DNA of 64,000 bases from an uncultured Oscillospiraceae bacterium. Its GTDB lineage: Bacteria; Bacillota; Clostridia; Oscillospirales; Oscillospiraceae. The DNA is taken from positions 1 through 64,000 of the forward strand of contig CAKTRT010000002.1 of assembly GCA_934597535.1 (NCBI GenBank), written 5' to 3'. Positions 35,788 to 45,715 of this stretch are shown in pieces. Each line of letters starts with the position of its first letter. Position 1 is the first letter of the stretch. The position numbers were made by a program, and so were the translations under genes. The notes beneath the pieces are model-generated. The model was not told the DNA's origin and did not search any database. It saw nothing but the letters and a program-made list of their open reading frames with translations.

Positions 35788-37535
35788 GGCGCTGCCTCTC
35801 CATCGTCGGACGCATCGCCCGCACTGCTGCCCACAGGGCCGGCACTGATAACAAAGCTGATCTTTGTCCCCTCTGTTACCAGTGTCTCCGGATCGATGCT
35901 CTGCTCAAGCACGACACCGGAAGCAACCAATCCGTCCGGACGAGAGGTGACCTCGCTGACGATCAGTCCGGACTGCGTAGCGAGCTGCCGCGCAGTTTCG
36001 ATATCAATACCAGTGAAGGTCAACACCTTTACAGGTTGCTTCTCCGGTCCCTTGCTGACGACCAGCGTTACGGTATCGCCTTCGTGCAAAGTCTCGCCAA
36101 GCTCTGGGATGGTGCGGATGATATAGCCGGAGTTGATGGAATCGCTGTATTCCTCCACCGGCTCGCTGACAATCAGATCCAGATCGAGATTTTTGAGCTG
36201 AATGGTCGCATTGCGGTATTCCGTATTCACAAGGTTCGGCATCTTGTCGCTCTTGACGCCGCTGCTGATGAACACCGAGATCACACGGTTGCCCTTTACG
36301 GTCTTCCCCTCTTCCGGAGACTGCTCGATGATCGTGCCGGCCTCGTACTCGCTTGCGCGCTGGCCGATCTGTTCGATCTCAAAGACTCCTTTGACCTGCG
36401 GATCCTCCTTTGCCTCGTCAAGCGTCATGCCGATCAGCTTTGGTACGACGAACTCTGTCTGCGCCGGCTCACTGCCAAAAATGCTGCTGAAAACCGTATG
36501 CCACAGAAGCGCCGCCAGCACGACTGCGGCGATAACTGCGCCCGCGATCGTCAGTGCGCGGCGAAGCCCTCCCTTTTCTTCCGGCTCGTCTTCCGGTTCC
36601 TCCGCTGCGCGCTGTGTGCGCGGCGGCACTGCATGCACGGCGGGGATGTACTGCGTCGGCTCGTCCACAGTCTCACGGTGCAGATCCTCGATGGTGAAGT
36701 CGAGATCCACTTCCGGATTCTTGCGGAATTCCTCAAGGTCTGCAAGCATGGCATCGGCAGAGGGATAACGCTTATCCAGATCGGATGCCATCGCCTTCAT
36801 GCAGATCAGCTCCAGCGCCTCCGGCACCTCTGCGTTGACCTCGCGCGGCGAGAGCGGCACGGAGGATAAGTGCTGGATCGCAACGGAGACAGCGCTGTCC
36901 CCCTCAAACGGCAGGCGGCCCGTGAGCATTTCGTAGAGCACGACACCCGCGGAGTAGATGTCCGAGCGCGCGTCCGTGCGGTCGCCCCTCGCCTGCTCGG
37001 GCGACATGTAGTGCACCGAGCCGAGCGCCTCCTGCGTGAGCGTGTTGGCGGAGTTGGCGAGGCAGGCGATGCCGAAGTCAGCGACCTTGACGCTGCCGTC
37101 GCGAAGCACCATGATGTTCTGCGGCTTGATGTCGCGGTGGATGATGCCGCGCGAATGCGCGTGCGAGAGCGCCTTCATGATCTGCGTGATGAAGTGCAGC
37201 GCCTCACGCCAGTTGAGCTGGCCGCGCCGCTCCATATACTGCTTGAGCGTGATGCCGTCGATCAGCTCCATCACGATATATTCCGTTTCGCCGCGGCTCA
37301 CGTCGTAAACCGAAACAATATTCGGATGCGAGAGCATCGCAACAGCCTGCGACTCATCGCGGAAGCGGCGGCGGAAATCGGCGTCCTCGGCAAGGTCGCT
37401 CTTGAGCACCTTGACCGCGACAAGACGGTTGAGCCGGTGGCACTTGGCCTTATAGACCACCGCCATGCCGCCGCTGCCGATGACCTCGAGCAGCTCGTAG
37501 CGGTTATCGAGCATCTTCCCTATCATTTTATCCAT
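35784..37535 (-). CDS. prkC: PASTA-domain Ser/Thr protein kinase
   Basis: Membrane receptor kinase that senses muropeptides or lipid II and controls growth, wall synthesis and spore germination. The 583-aa protein has a Hanks-type kinase domain ([11 protein letters not shown] loop, catalytic [13 protein letters not shown]). A Pro/Glu-rich linker, one transmembrane helix (about 335-357) and three extracellular PASTA repeats follow (starting [27 protein letters not shown]). The start is placed at ATG 37535; upstream codons in frame overlap the likely ribosome site GGGGGTGGG. The phosphatase gene lies 16 bases upstream. Confidence 0.95.
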   Translation of the reverse strand: MDKMIGKMLDNRYELLEVIGSGGMAVVYKAKCHRLNRLVAVKVLKSDLAEDADFRRRFRDESQAVAMLSHPNIVSVYDVSRGETEYIVMELIDGITLKQYMERRGQLNWREALHFITQIMKALSHAHSRGIIHRDIKPQNIMVLRDGSVKVADFGIACLANSANTLTQEALGSVHYMSPEQARGDRTDARSDIYSAGVVLYEMLTGRLPFEGDSAVSVAIQHLSSVPLSPREVNAEVPEALELICMKAMASDLDKRYPSADAMLADLEEFRKNPEVDLDFTIEDLHRETVDEPTQYIPAVHAVPPRTQRAAEEPEDEPEEKGGLRRALTIAGAVIAAVVLAALLWHTVFSSIFGSEPAQTEFVVPKLIGMTLDEAKEDPQVKGVFEIEQIGQRASEYEAGTIIEQSPEEGKTVKGNRVISVFISSGVKSDKMPNLVNTEYRNATIQLKNLDLDLIVSEPVEEYSDSINSGYIIRTIPELGETLHEGDTVTLVVSKGPEKQPVKVLTFTGIDIETARQLATQSGLIVSEVTSRPDGLVASGVVLEQSIDPETLVTEGTKISFVISAGPVGSSAGDASDDGEAAP

Positions 37536-37551
37536 ACCGTTCCCACCCCCT

Positions 37552-38283
37552 TTACTCGTGGTCAATGAGCACTGCCGTCACATTGTCCGGCGCCCCCTGC
37601 GCCTTGGCCAGTGCAATCAGGTTCTGCAGGCTCTCGTCTGCGTTCCTGCCCATGCAGACAGCACGGCAGATCTCTGTATCCGTTGCCGTGACGACAAGGC
37701 CGTCCGTGCACAGCAGCAGCCTGTCCCCATGCGTAAAGCTGACCTCAAACGCATCGCAGCGCGCATTTTCCTCCGGGCCGAGCGCACGGGTGATAAGATT
37801 GCGGTTTGGGTGCGTGCGCGCCTCCTCGGCGGTGATGTTGCCATTCTCCACAAGCGTCTGCACGACACTGTGGTCGTGCGTGATGCGCGCAATGCCGCCT
37901 CCCCGGATCAGATAGGCGCGGCTGTCGCCGATGTTGCAGATCACGGCCGTCTGCTCTGTCGCCACAGCCGAAACGAGCGTTGTTCCCATGCCGTGACAGG
38001 ACGGATCCTCCAGCGAACGGCGGTGAACGGCACTGTTCGCCTGCGCTATGCAGAACGAGGAAAGCTCCCGCAGCTGTTCAGCCGTCATATTCTCGCGCAG
38101 CAGCGTGCGCAGTTCATCCATGAACGTCTTCCCAGCAAGCGTACTTGCGATCTGCCCGCCTTCAACGCCGCCCATCCCGTCGCATACGACAGCGGCAAGA
38201 TACCCATTCATTTGCTCGATGGAGAAAATGTCCTGATTCTCATGCCGCCGCAGACCAACGTCGGTTTTTCCGCAGGCTCTCAT
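37552..38283 (-). CDS. prpC: PP2C-family protein serine/threonine phosphatase
   Basis: Metal-dependent phosphatase that reverses the PASTA kinase. The 243-aa protein has the family motifs VGLRRHENQDIFSIE (metal Asp region), VVCDGMGGVEGG, NIGDSRAYLIRGG, LITRALGPEE, and the final DNVTAVLID. It is overlapped by the rlmN stop (ATGA) upstream and followed by prkC, the usual kinase-phosphatase pair. Confidence 0.95.
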   Translation of the reverse strand: MRACGKTDVGLRRHENQDIFSIEQMNGYLAAVVCDGMGGVEGGQIASTLAGKTFMDELRTLLRENMTAEQLRELSSFCIAQANSAVHRRSLEDPSCHGMGTTLVSAVATEQTAVICNIGDSRAYLIRGGGIARITHDHSVVQTLVENGNITAEEARTHPNRNLITRALGPEENARCDAFEVSFTHGDRLLLCTDGLVVTATDTEICRAVCMGRNADESLQNLIALAKAQGAPDNVTAVLIDHE

Positions 38284-39317
38284 TGTGCAGCCCCCTCTCT
38301 TGCTTTCATTTCCTTGCGCCGGAGCTGCCCGCAGCTGGCATCGATATCGCCGCCCAAGCTGCGGCGGACCGTCGCCGTCAGGCCGTGGGATTCAAGACGC
38401 TTCTGGAACGCCGCCACGCGCCTGCTCGGCTTGAACTCGCTCTCGACTACGTCGTTGAGCGGGATGAGGTTCACGTGACCTGGCATGCCGTGGATCTTCT
38501 GCGCCAAAAGGTCTGCCTGCCAGTCGTGGTCGTTCACGCCGTCGATCATCGCGTATTCAAACGAGATACGGCGGCCTGTCTTCTTAAAATAGCGGTGGCA
38601 GGCGGCGAACAGCTCCTCGACATCGTAAGCGTTGTTCACAGGCATGATGCGGCTGCGCGTTGCGCTGTCTGGCGCGTGGAGCGAAACGGACAGCGTGAGC
38701 TGCAGATTGTCCTCCGCGAGCGCATCGATCCCCGGCACCACGCCGCAGGTGGAAAGCGAAATGTGCCGCATGCCGATATTCATCCCGTCGGGATGGTTGA
38801 CGAGCTCCAAAAAACGCAGCACATTTTCCCGGTTGTCCATTGGCTCGCCGATCCCCATGAGCACGATATTGGAGATCTCGCGTCCGGAGTCGAGCTGCGT
38901 GAAAAGCACCTGATCGAGCATTTCAGATGGTGTCAAGTCCCTTACCTTGCCAGCAAGCGTGGATGCGCAGAATTTGCAGCCCATGCGGCAGCCGACCTGC
39001 GAGGAAATACAGACCGTGTTGCCGTGGTGATAGAACATCAGCACCGTTTCGATGCAGTTACCGTCAGATAACTCCCAGAGGTACTTGATCGTCCCGTCGA
39101 GCCGCGACACCTGCTTGCGCGCAACCGTCGGAACGGTGATGTAATACGCCGTCCTGAGCTTTTCGCGTAGGGATCTTGGAATATTCATCATCTCATCAAA
39201 ATCGGCGATGCCGCGGTGAAGCCATGTGAAGACCTGCTTGCCGCGAAACGACGGCTCGCCCATTGCGCGCAGCGCCTCAGTGATCTCCGCAAGCGTCATT
39301 GACTTGATATCAGTCAT
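38280..39317 (-). CDS. rlmN: 23S rRNA (A2503-C2)/tRNA (A37) methyltransferase
   Basis: Radical-SAM enzyme methylating C2 of A2503 in 23S rRNA. The 345-aa protein has an N-terminal accessory domain and the cluster motif CRMGCKFCAS (CxxxCxxC, about residue 105). It also has the GIGEPMDNRENV segment and a C-terminal Cys near residue 332 (IDASCGQLR), the methyl-carrying residue. The start overlaps the rsmB stop by eight bases. Part of the translation section of the long operon. Confidence 0.95.
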   Translation of the reverse strand: MTDIKSMTLAEITEALRAMGEPSFRGKQVFTWLHRGIADFDEMMNIPRSLREKLRTAYYITVPTVARKQVSRLDGTIKYLWELSDGNCIETVLMFYHHGNTVCISSQVGCRMGCKFCASTLAGKVRDLTPSEMLDQVLFTQLDSGREISNIVLMGIGEPMDNRENVLRFLELVNHPDGMNIGMRHISLSTCGVVPGIDALAEDNLQLTLSVSLHAPDSATRSRIMPVNNAYDVEELFAACHRYFKKTGRRISFEYAMIDGVNDHDWQADLLAQKIHGMPGHVNLIPLNDVVESEFKPSRRVAAFQKRLESHGLTATVRRSLGGDIDASCGQLRRKEMKAREGAAQ

Positions 39318-40650
39318 TTGTTCTCCTTCTCATGCGGCTGAGATAAAAGCCGTCTGTCCCGTCGCGCTGCGGCCACAGCGTAATATGTCCTTCTGTCGTG
39401 CGGCCATCTGGCAGCATAAAAGCTTCGTAAGCAAAATCGGGGTGCGCCGTCAGGAATGCATCCGTCACGTTCTCATTCTCTTCGGGCAAAACCGTGCAAG
39501 TCGAATAGACCAGCACGCCGCCCGGCTTCACATAGCGCGCGCTGTTCGCAAGGATCGCTCGCTGGATCTCCGGCAGAGCCGCAAGCTCGCCGGGATCCTT
39601 ATAACGGATATCCGGCTTTTTGCGGATGATGCCAAGGCCCGAGCACGGCACATCGCAGATGACGACGTCAAACTTCCCTTTCCATTCTTCGCGGAATACG
39701 CGGCCGTCGGCTGCGGCAGTTTCAATGCACGTGATGCCGAGACGCTGCGCGCCCTCGCGGATGCGCTTCAATTTGTTCTCGTGCAAGTCGCAGGCGAGGA
39801 TATGTCCCCTGTTTTCCATCGCGAACGCCGCGGCGAACGATTTGCCGCCCGGCGCGGCGCAGACGTCCAGCACACTCTGTCCTTTTGCAGTGCCTGCGGC
39901 ACAGGTCACGAGCTTTGCCGCCGCGTCCTGCACCGTAAACCGTCCCTGATAAAAAGCCGCAAGCGTTGTCAAATCTCCGGTACCGCTTAATTCAAAACAG
40001 TCCGGCACCCACGCATGCGGCGCCGCATGGATTCCTTCGCCAGAAAGCTCTCGCACAAGTGCATCAGCATCCGATCTGATCGGGTTGACCTGCACGGTCA
40101 TGGGAGCCGTCTTGTTGTCGATGCGGAGAAACGCTTCCGCTTCCTCAACACCGAGGAGCGACGCGAGCTTTTTGACCAGCCACTGCGGGTGGCTGTACGC
40201 GACGCTCAATCGTGCAATGTCCCCCACCGGCAGCGGCGGGAGATTTGACTTATTCTGCGCGACCTTGCGCAGCACGGCGTTGACGAGCCCGCTCGCAGCG
40301 CTCCGACCGTTCGTGCGGCAGAGCTCCACGGACTCGCTGACAGCGGCATGGTCGGGCACCTTGTCCAAAAATAAGATCTGGTACGCGCCGATGCGCAGAA
40401 TGTCGGCCAACGGTGGCTGCAAATGGTCAAGCTTCTGCGTACAGTAGGCACTCAAGTACCAGTTCAGCAGCAGCTCGTTCTGCATCACACCGTAGACGAT
40501 GCGGCTGCAGAGCGCCGCGTCCTGCGCGCTCAGCGCGCATTTACCGAGCTGTGCTTTCAGCGCAGCGTCCGCCCAAGCGCCGTTGCGGCGGCAGGCGACC
40601 AGAACGGAGAGCGCGCATTCGCGCGCGTTCGCGGTATTTCCCTTACGCAT
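39310..40650 (-). CDS. rsmB: 16S rRNA (cytosine-967-C5) methyltransferase
   Basis: A 446-aa SAM-dependent methyltransferase with an N-terminal NusB-like helical domain (residues 1-140). The RsmB catalytic domain has SAM motif VLDVCAAPGGKSFAAA, motif IV DVPCSGLGIIRKKPDIR with the Cys of the TC/PC pair, and the later VYSTCTVLPEENE carrying the nucleophilic Cys. It overlaps fmt upstream and rlmN downstream by eight bases each, a tightly coupled fmt-rsmB-rlmN order common in Firmicutes. Confidence 0.95.
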   Translation of the reverse strand: MRKGNTANARECALSVLVACRRNGAWADAALKAQLGKCALSAQDAALCSRIVYGVMQNELLLNWYLSAYCTQKLDHLQPPLADILRIGAYQILFLDKVPDHAAVSESVELCRTNGRSAASGLVNAVLRKVAQNKSNLPPLPVGDIARLSVAYSHPQWLVKKLASLLGVEEAEAFLRIDNKTAPMTVQVNPIRSDADALVRELSGEGIHAAPHAWVPDCFELSGTGDLTTLAAFYQGRFTVQDAAAKLVTCAAGTAKGQSVLDVCAAPGGKSFAAAFAMENRGHILACDLHENKLKRIREGAQRLGITCIETAAADGRVFREEWKGKFDVVICDVPCSGLGIIRKKPDIRYKDPGELAALPEIQRAILANSARYVKPGGVLVYSTCTVLPEENENVTDAFLTAHPDFAYEAFMLPDGRTTEGHITLWPQRDGTDGFYLSRMRRRTND

Positions 40651-41569
40651 CGAGAACCGTCCCCGCGGCGATGCGCTTGCCGTTTAAGAAAGCGCTCGCT
40701 GCCATGCGTTTGCCGCCGTCCGGCTGCAGCTCCGTGATGAGAATGCTCTTCCCGTCGCCGCAGGCAGCCTCGATACCCTTTTTGCGCGCACACAGTGTGC
40801 CGGGGGCGTCCTTTGTTTCGCCGAGCGGCACGGCGCGGAAGATCTTCGTATTGGCGCCGAGAATACTCGCTGCGGCGCAGGGCCATGGGATCAGGCCACG
40901 GATCTGGTCGATGATCTGCGTGCTGCTTTTCGTCCAGTCGATGGGCGAAAGCTCGCGCGAGAGCATGGGCGCATATGTCGCCTGCGTCTCGTCCTGCGGC
41001 ACGCGCTGTGCTGTGCCGTTTTCAATCTGCTCAATAGCTTCGGCGATCGCGTCTGCGCCGAGCACGGCGAGCTCTTTGAACAGGTCCTCCGCCGTCTCAT
41101 CGGGGCGGATGGCCTGCTTTTTGACTAAGATCATATCGCCCGCGTCGCACTCTTTCACCATGTGCATCACGGTCACGCCGGTCTCCTTTTCGCCGTCTAA
41201 GATGGCGCGGTTGATCGGCGCGGCGCCGCGATACTTCGGCAGGATGGACGCATGCGCGTTGATGCAGCCGTGCACCGGCACAGCCAGCATTTCCTCCGGC
41301 AGGATACGGCCATAGGCCGCGACGACCGCAAGCTCGGGCGCGAGGGCCTTAAAGTCCTCAAGCGCCGTGCTGCCGCGCATCGTCGCAGGCTGAAAAACGG
41401 GGATGTTCTGTGACAAAGCATATACCTTTACAGGGCTTGGCGTAACTTTGTTTCGGTTGCGTGGCTTGTCCGGCTGCGTGAAAACGCCGCATACGTCGTG
41501 CCCGTCTGCGACCAGGCGCTCCAAGATCGTGCGCGCAAAATCGGGCGTGCCCATGAAGACGATCCTCAT
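40643..41569 (-). CDS. fmt: methionyl-tRNA formyltransferase
   Basis: Formylates initiator Met-tRNA. The 308-aa protein has the N-terminal formyltransferase fold (MGTPDFARTILERL), the catalytic Asn-His region INAHASILPKYRGAAPI with Asp downstream (KECDAGDMI), and a C-terminal OB domain. The start overlaps the def stop (ATGA), so the formylating and deformylating enzymes are translationally coupled. Confidence 0.96.
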   Translation of the reverse strand: MRIVFMGTPDFARTILERLVADGHDVCGVFTQPDKPRNRNKVTPSPVKVYALSQNIPVFQPATMRGSTALEDFKALAPELAVVAAYGRILPEEMLAVPVHGCINAHASILPKYRGAAPINRAILDGEKETGVTVMHMVKECDAGDMILVKKQAIRPDETAEDLFKELAVLGADAIAEAIEQIENGTAQRVPQDETQATYAPMLSRELSPIDWTKSSTQIIDQIRGLIPWPCAAASILGANTKIFRAVPLGETKDAPGTLCARKKGIEAACGDGKSILITELQPDGGKRMAASAFLNGKRIAAGTVLDA

Positions 41570-42069
41570 TCCTCGTCCAGCTCCTTTTCGTGCTCGCGGA
41601 TATACCGCTCAAGCTCTTCATCGGTCAGGACCTTGCAGTGCTCGGTGTAGAGATGACCGTCAAGATGCTCGATCTCATGGCAGAAGCAGCGTGCGGTCAG
41701 CTCTTCGTCCTCAACCTCAAAAGTCTCTCCGAAACGATCCTGCGCGCGCACGCGCACCACCATCGGGCGCGTGACGATGCCGTATTTTCCCGGCACGCTC
41801 AAGCAGCCTTCAAGCCCTGTCTGCTCCCCCTCGGTCTTGATGATCTCAGGGTTGATGAGTTCGATGATCTCGCCTTGGTCATCCTCCACGATGCAGACCC
41901 TGCGCAGAATGCCGACCTGCGGCGCTGCAAGGCCGACGCCGCCCGCTTCCGCCAGCGTATCAGCCATATCGTCGAGCAGCTGATGCAGCCGCGCGTTAAA
42001 CTCCGTCACTGGACGGCAAACCTTCTGAAGGCAGGGATCTCCTACCTCTCGGATCGTACGAATCGCCAT
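41566..42069 (-). CDS. def: peptide deformylase
   Basis: Metal-dependent removal of the N-terminal formyl group. The 167-aa protein contains all three motifs: GLAAPQVG (about 48), EGCLSVPG with the metal Cys, and HEIEHLDGHL with the HExxH ligands. The start ATG 42069 follows AAAAGGAGAAG; an upstream in-frame ATG (42147) would add an unrelated extension reaching into priA territory and is rejected. It precedes fmt with a four-base overlap. Confidence 0.96.
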   Translation of the reverse strand: MAIRTIREVGDPCLQKVCRPVTEFNARLHQLLDDMADTLAEAGGVGLAAPQVGILRRVCIVEDDQGEIIELINPEIIKTEGEQTGLEGCLSVPGKYGIVTRPMVVRVRAQDRFGETFEVEDEELTARCFCHEIEHLDGHLYTEHCKVLTDEELERYIREHEKELDEE

Positions 42070-42088
42070 GATCTTCTCCTTTTTTCTC

Positions 42089-44560
42089 TCATTGTAAGGC
42101 ATTGCAGTCGGCAAAAATGTCGAGACCGCGGTTTTCTTTTCTTGCATAAAAGGCGCGCAGATAATCGCTCACTATGCGCCGAAGGCTCGCGTCGCTGCGC
42201 GCACAAAGGTAAACGCAGTACCGGTAGCGGTTATTGACCTTGACGACCGGCGCACCGGCCGGCCCCAGCACCTCTGTCTCCAGCGTGCGCAGCGGCTCTT
42301 TTTCACTCTCATGCCGCAGCGCGTCACGCAGCGCACAGGCAGCAGCAATGACGCGGTGCTCCTCGCTGCCGGTGATCGTCAGGGTATAGAGGTCGGCGAA
42401 CGGCGGATAACGCCGCAGACGGCGCAGGCGCAGCTCGCTGCGATAGAATGCGCCGTAGTCCTGATCGGCCGCCGCGCGGATGACCTCGTTTTCGGGGTGG
42501 TAGGTCTGGATAACGGCGCGGCCGGCGCGCTCACCGCGGCCGGCGCGGCCGACGACCTGCGCCAGCAGGCTGTATGTCCGCTCGGCAGCGTGATAATTCT
42601 GCGCATAGAGCGAAAGATCGGCGTCCAGCACGCCGACGAGCGTGACGTTTTCAAAATCCAGTCCCTTGGCCACCATCTGCGTGCCAAGGAGAATGGGGAT
42701 CTTCTTTTCTTCAAATTCACGCAGCAGCGCCTCATGGGATCCCGCAGCGCCGACTGTATCGGCGTCCATGCGCAGCACCTGCGCTTCGGGAAAAAGATCG
42801 TGCAGCTCCTGCTCCACCTTCTGTGTGCCGGCGCCCACACGCTTCATCAGTCCCCCACACTCGCTGCACCGCTCAAGCACCGGCTCTGAATGGCCGCAGT
42901 AGTGGCACATCAGCCGCTCGTTGGCGGAATGATAGGTCATCGGCACGCTGCACCGCGGACATTGCGGCACATAACCGCACTCTCCGCATAGCAGCAGCCG
43001 CGCGCTGCCGCGCCGGTTGAGAAACAGTATGCTCTGCTCTCCGCGCTCGATGTTCTTTTCGAGTTCTGCGCGCAGCGCTTGACCGATCGAAGTCTCATTC
43101 CCCTGCCACAGCTCGTCCTTCATGTCGGCGATCAGCACCTTTGGCAAGGGCAGCTCATTGTATCTCCTGTAAAGTGGAAACACTTCATATCGTCCCTGTT
43201 TAGCGTAATAAGAGGTCTCCACCGTCGGTGTAGCCGAGCCAAGCAGCATCAGCGCACTGTGCTGCGCGCAGCGGAACTGTGCGATATCGCGGGCATGATA
43301 GCGCGGCGGGTTTTCCGACTGATAGCTCCCCTCCTGCTCTTCATCCAAAATGATAAGGCCAAGCTCCGGCAGCGGTGCGAACACCGCACTGCGCGTACCG
43401 AGTACCACGCGCACCTCGCCGCGGCGGATGCGTTTCCACTGGTCGTAGCGCTCCGTCAGCGGCAGGCCGCTGTGCAGCATCACAACAGAGGAGCCAAACT
43501 GCGCGGAAAACTTGCGCATCATCTGCGGCGTCAGCGCGATCTCCGGAACGAGCAGCATGGCTGTTCTGCCGCGTGCAAGCGTCTCCTCGATGAGCTTCCG
43601 GTAGACCTGCGTCTTGCCGCTCGCGGTCACACCGTATAAGAGCGCAGCGGCACCGCCCTCGCGCCCGAGCAGCGCGGAAAGACCTTCAAATGCCGATCGC
43701 TGCTCTTCGTTGAGCGTCACAAAAGCGCTTTCGCCCGTATCTGCCCCCACAGTGCTGACCCGCAGCACCTCCTGCTCCGAAAACTCGACGAGCCCCGATT
43801 TTTTCAGCCCGCGCAGCGTCTGCATCGTTGCTCCGGTGTAGTATCCGATCTCCTGCGTGGACAGCGTCCCTTCGCGGATAAGAAGCGCTATCACCGCATA
43901 TCGCACCGGTGCGCTCCTCCGCTTTGGCTCAACCGCCGCAAGCGCATCCTCCGCACTGACGCAAAGCGACACCATGCGCATCGTCTTGTCGCCAAGACGC
44001 TGTTTGATCGTCGTTTCGCAGGTGAGAAGACCGCTCTGCTCCAGCAGGCGCAGCGTCCGGCCCGTTTTGTCGCCGCCCAGTGCATCAAGCGCCGCACGAT
44101 CAAGGCCGTTCGCGCTGAGGATGGCACGCAGCAGATTTTCCTCCAGAGAATCCGGCGCAGCAGATGCCAGTGCAGTCTCCGCGCTGACCGTATCAGCCAG
44201 ACGCCAGACCTCGCGGCTTTGCAGCCATACGCCACCTGGCAGCAGCGTCTTGAGCGCATCGTAGTAGGTGCAGAAGTAACGAGCCTTCATCCACCTGACA
44301 AGGCGAATATCTTTACTGTCCAGCAGCGGCGCGGCATCCAGCACTGTGTCGAGAGGCTTGAGCGGGACGGTACACTCCTCGCGGGACAGCTCTATCAAAA
44401 AGCCCTCACTTCTGCGATTGCCGCGCCCAAACGGGATCAGCACACGCTTTCCCTCCGCCGCTGAAGCCATCAGCTCCTCCGGCACAAGGTAGGTATACAG
44501 CTTATCTGCCGCAAACGGGACGGAAGAGACTGCAACGCGAGCGATCATTCTCTCTGCCAT
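42089..44560 (-). CDS. priA: primosomal protein N' (replication restart helicase)
   Basis: Reloads the replisome at stalled forks. The 823-aa protein has the N-terminal 3'-DNA-end binding domain, Walker A GVTASGKTQVYRKL and the DEEQ box (IILDEEQEGSYQ). Two zinc pairs occur in CGECGYVPQCPRCSVPMTYH and CHYCGHSEPVLERCSECGG; the C-terminal helicase motifs include GTQMVAKGLDFENV and QVVGRAGRGERAG. It is slightly longer than many homologues (~730-800 aa). The gene is 19 bases upstream of def. Confidence 0.96.
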   Translation of the reverse strand: MAERMIARVAVSSVPFAADKLYTYLVPEELMASAAEGKRVLIPFGRGNRRSEGFLIELSREECTVPLKPLDTVLDAAPLLDSKDIRLVRWMKARYFCTYYDALKTLLPGGVWLQSREVWRLADTVSAETALASAAPDSLEENLLRAILSANGLDRAALDALGGDKTGRTLRLLEQSGLLTCETTIKQRLGDKTMRMVSLCVSAEDALAAVEPKRRSAPVRYAVIALLIREGTLSTQEIGYYTGATMQTLRGLKKSGLVEFSEQEVLRVSTVGADTGESAFVTLNEEQRSAFEGLSALLGREGGAAALLYGVTASGKTQVYRKLIEETLARGRTAMLLVPEIALTPQMMRKFSAQFGSSVVMLHSGLPLTERYDQWKRIRRGEVRVVLGTRSAVFAPLPELGLIILDEEQEGSYQSENPPRYHARDIAQFRCAQHSALMLLGSATPTVETSYYAKQGRYEVFPLYRRYNELPLPKVLIADMKDELWQGNETSIGQALRAELEKNIERGEQSILFLNRRGSARLLLCGECGYVPQCPRCSVPMTYHSANERLMCHYCGHSEPVLERCSECGGLMKRVGAGTQKVEQELHDLFPEAQVLRMDADTVGAAGSHEALLREFEEKKIPILLGTQMVAKGLDFENVTLVGVLDADLSLYAQNYHAAERTYSLLAQVVGRAGRGERAGRAVIQTYHPENEVIRAAADQDYGAFYRSELRLRRLRRYPPFADLYTLTITGSEEHRVIAAACALRDALRHESEKEPLRTLETEVLGPAGAPVVKVNNRYRYCVYLCARSDASLRRIVSDYLRAFYARKENRGLDIFADCNALQ

Positions 44561-44590
44561 ACAGTCTCCCCCTTCCGTGCTGCTTTTCTT

Positions 44591-44803
44591 TTATCTTGCG
44601 ATGGAGGTATCGATCCCCGCGGCGCTGATCTTACCGGCAGCCACCTCATTGATGGCTGTTGTGACCGGCTTCTCGTTCAGCGGATAGCCCTCGATATCCG
44701 CGTCCTCGGCGATCTGACGGGCGCGGCGCGCCACGACGTTCACAAGAAGATAGCGGTTCTCAATGTACTTGTTGAGCGTGCTCATTGCGGGATAAAGCAT
44801 CAT
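44591..44803 (-). CDS. rpoZ: RNA polymerase omega subunit
   Basis: A 70-aa protein with the omega core: NKYIENRYLLVNVVARRARQ, then PLNEKPVTTAINEVAAGKI. It stabilises beta' and promotes polymerase assembly. It lies between gmk and priA in the classic Firmicutes order yicC-remA-gmk-rpoZ-priA-def-fmt. Two adjacent ATGs (44803, 44800) could be used; AAGGAAG is nine to twelve bases upstream. Confidence 0.93.
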   Translation of the reverse strand: MMLYPAMSTLNKYIENRYLLVNVVARRARQIAEDADIEGYPLNEKPVTTAINEVAAGKISAAGIDTSIAR

Positions 44804-44842
44804 AATAGTTTACTTCCTTCTGCCTTCCGGCTGTTTTTGAAC

Positions 44843-45436
44843 TTATTCGGATAGTATCGCCATTCGCTCGGCGGGTTTGCAGTGCTCGGCGAGCATAATG
44901 GCATTGATCTCGCGCACAGCCTGTTCGACCGTGTCGTTGATGACAAAATAATCATAGGTGTTGGCCGTCTGAAGCTCGACCTTGGCGCGCACAAGGCGCT
45001 TTTGCACCTTTTCGGCGCTGTCGGTCCCGCGGCCCGTCAAACGCGCTTCGAGCGCCTGCCACGAAGGCGGCGCGATAAAGATCCGCACCACATCAGGGCG
45101 CTTGCTCGTCACCTGAAGCGCACCCTGCACCTCAATATCAAGGATCACATCCTTGCCCTGCTCCATGGCCTCATCAACATATTTTTTAGGCGTACCATAG
45201 AAATTGCCGACATATTCCGCATACTCCAGAAAAGCGTCCTCTGTGATGAGCCTGCGGAAATGATCTACATCAATAAAGTGGTAGTGCACACCGTCGATCT
45301 CGCCGGGGCGCGGCTCACGTGTCGTGGCAGACACGGAAAAGTAAAGATCGCCGCGATCCCTGAACAGCTCTTTGAGCACTGTGCTTTTTCCGACACCGGA
45401 CGGCCCTGAAATGATAAAAGTCTTGCCTTTGTACAT
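44843..45436 (-). CDS. gmk: guanylate kinase
   Basis: Phosphorylates GMP to GDP. The 197-aa protein has the P-loop IISGPSGVGKSTVLKEL, GMP-binding SVSATTREPRPGEIDGVHYHF and the lid region ARLTGRGTDSAEKVQKRL. The start follows a short gap of five bases after remA. Confidence 0.96.
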   Translation of the reverse strand: MYKGKTFIISGPSGVGKSTVLKELFRDRGDLYFSVSATTREPRPGEIDGVHYHFIDVDHFRRLITEDAFLEYAEYVGNFYGTPKKYVDEAMEQGKDVILDIEVQGALQVTSKRPDVVRIFIAPPSWQALEARLTGRGTDSAEKVQKRLVRAKVELQTANTYDYFVINDTVEQAVREINAIMLAEHCKPAERMAILSE

Positions 45437-45441
45437 TGTTC

Positions 45442-45702
45442 TTATGCTTCCTCCTCCATACCAAGCGTCTCCACACCGAGGCGCGCGATCAGCCTGTCTG
45501 CCGCGATGGCAGAGAGCACCACGTGGTCGCTGTCCATGATGAACACCGATGCCGTCTTGCGTCCATAGGTCGCGTCGATCAGCATGCCGCGCTCACGCGA
45601 CTCCTGGATAAGACGCTTGATTGGCGCGCTTTCCGGGCTGACAACAGCGATCAGCCGTTCAGCCGATACCATATTGCCAAACCCGATATTCAGCAGCTTC
45701 AT
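45442..45702 (-). CDS. remA: RemA/DUF370 family DNA-binding regulator
   Basis: An 86-aa protein matching Rem[21 protein letters not shown], then the basic [20 protein letters not shown]. In Bacillus RemA forms rings that wrap DNA and activates matrix and osmoprotection genes. Here its place between yicC and gmk is the conserved one in Firmicutes. Confidence 0.92.
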   Translation of the reverse strand: MKLLNIGFGNMVSAERLIAVVSPESAPIKRLIQESRERGMLIDATYGRKTASVFIMDSDHVVLSAIAADRLIARLGVETLGMEEEA

Positions 45703-45715
45703 CTCTCCGTTCCCC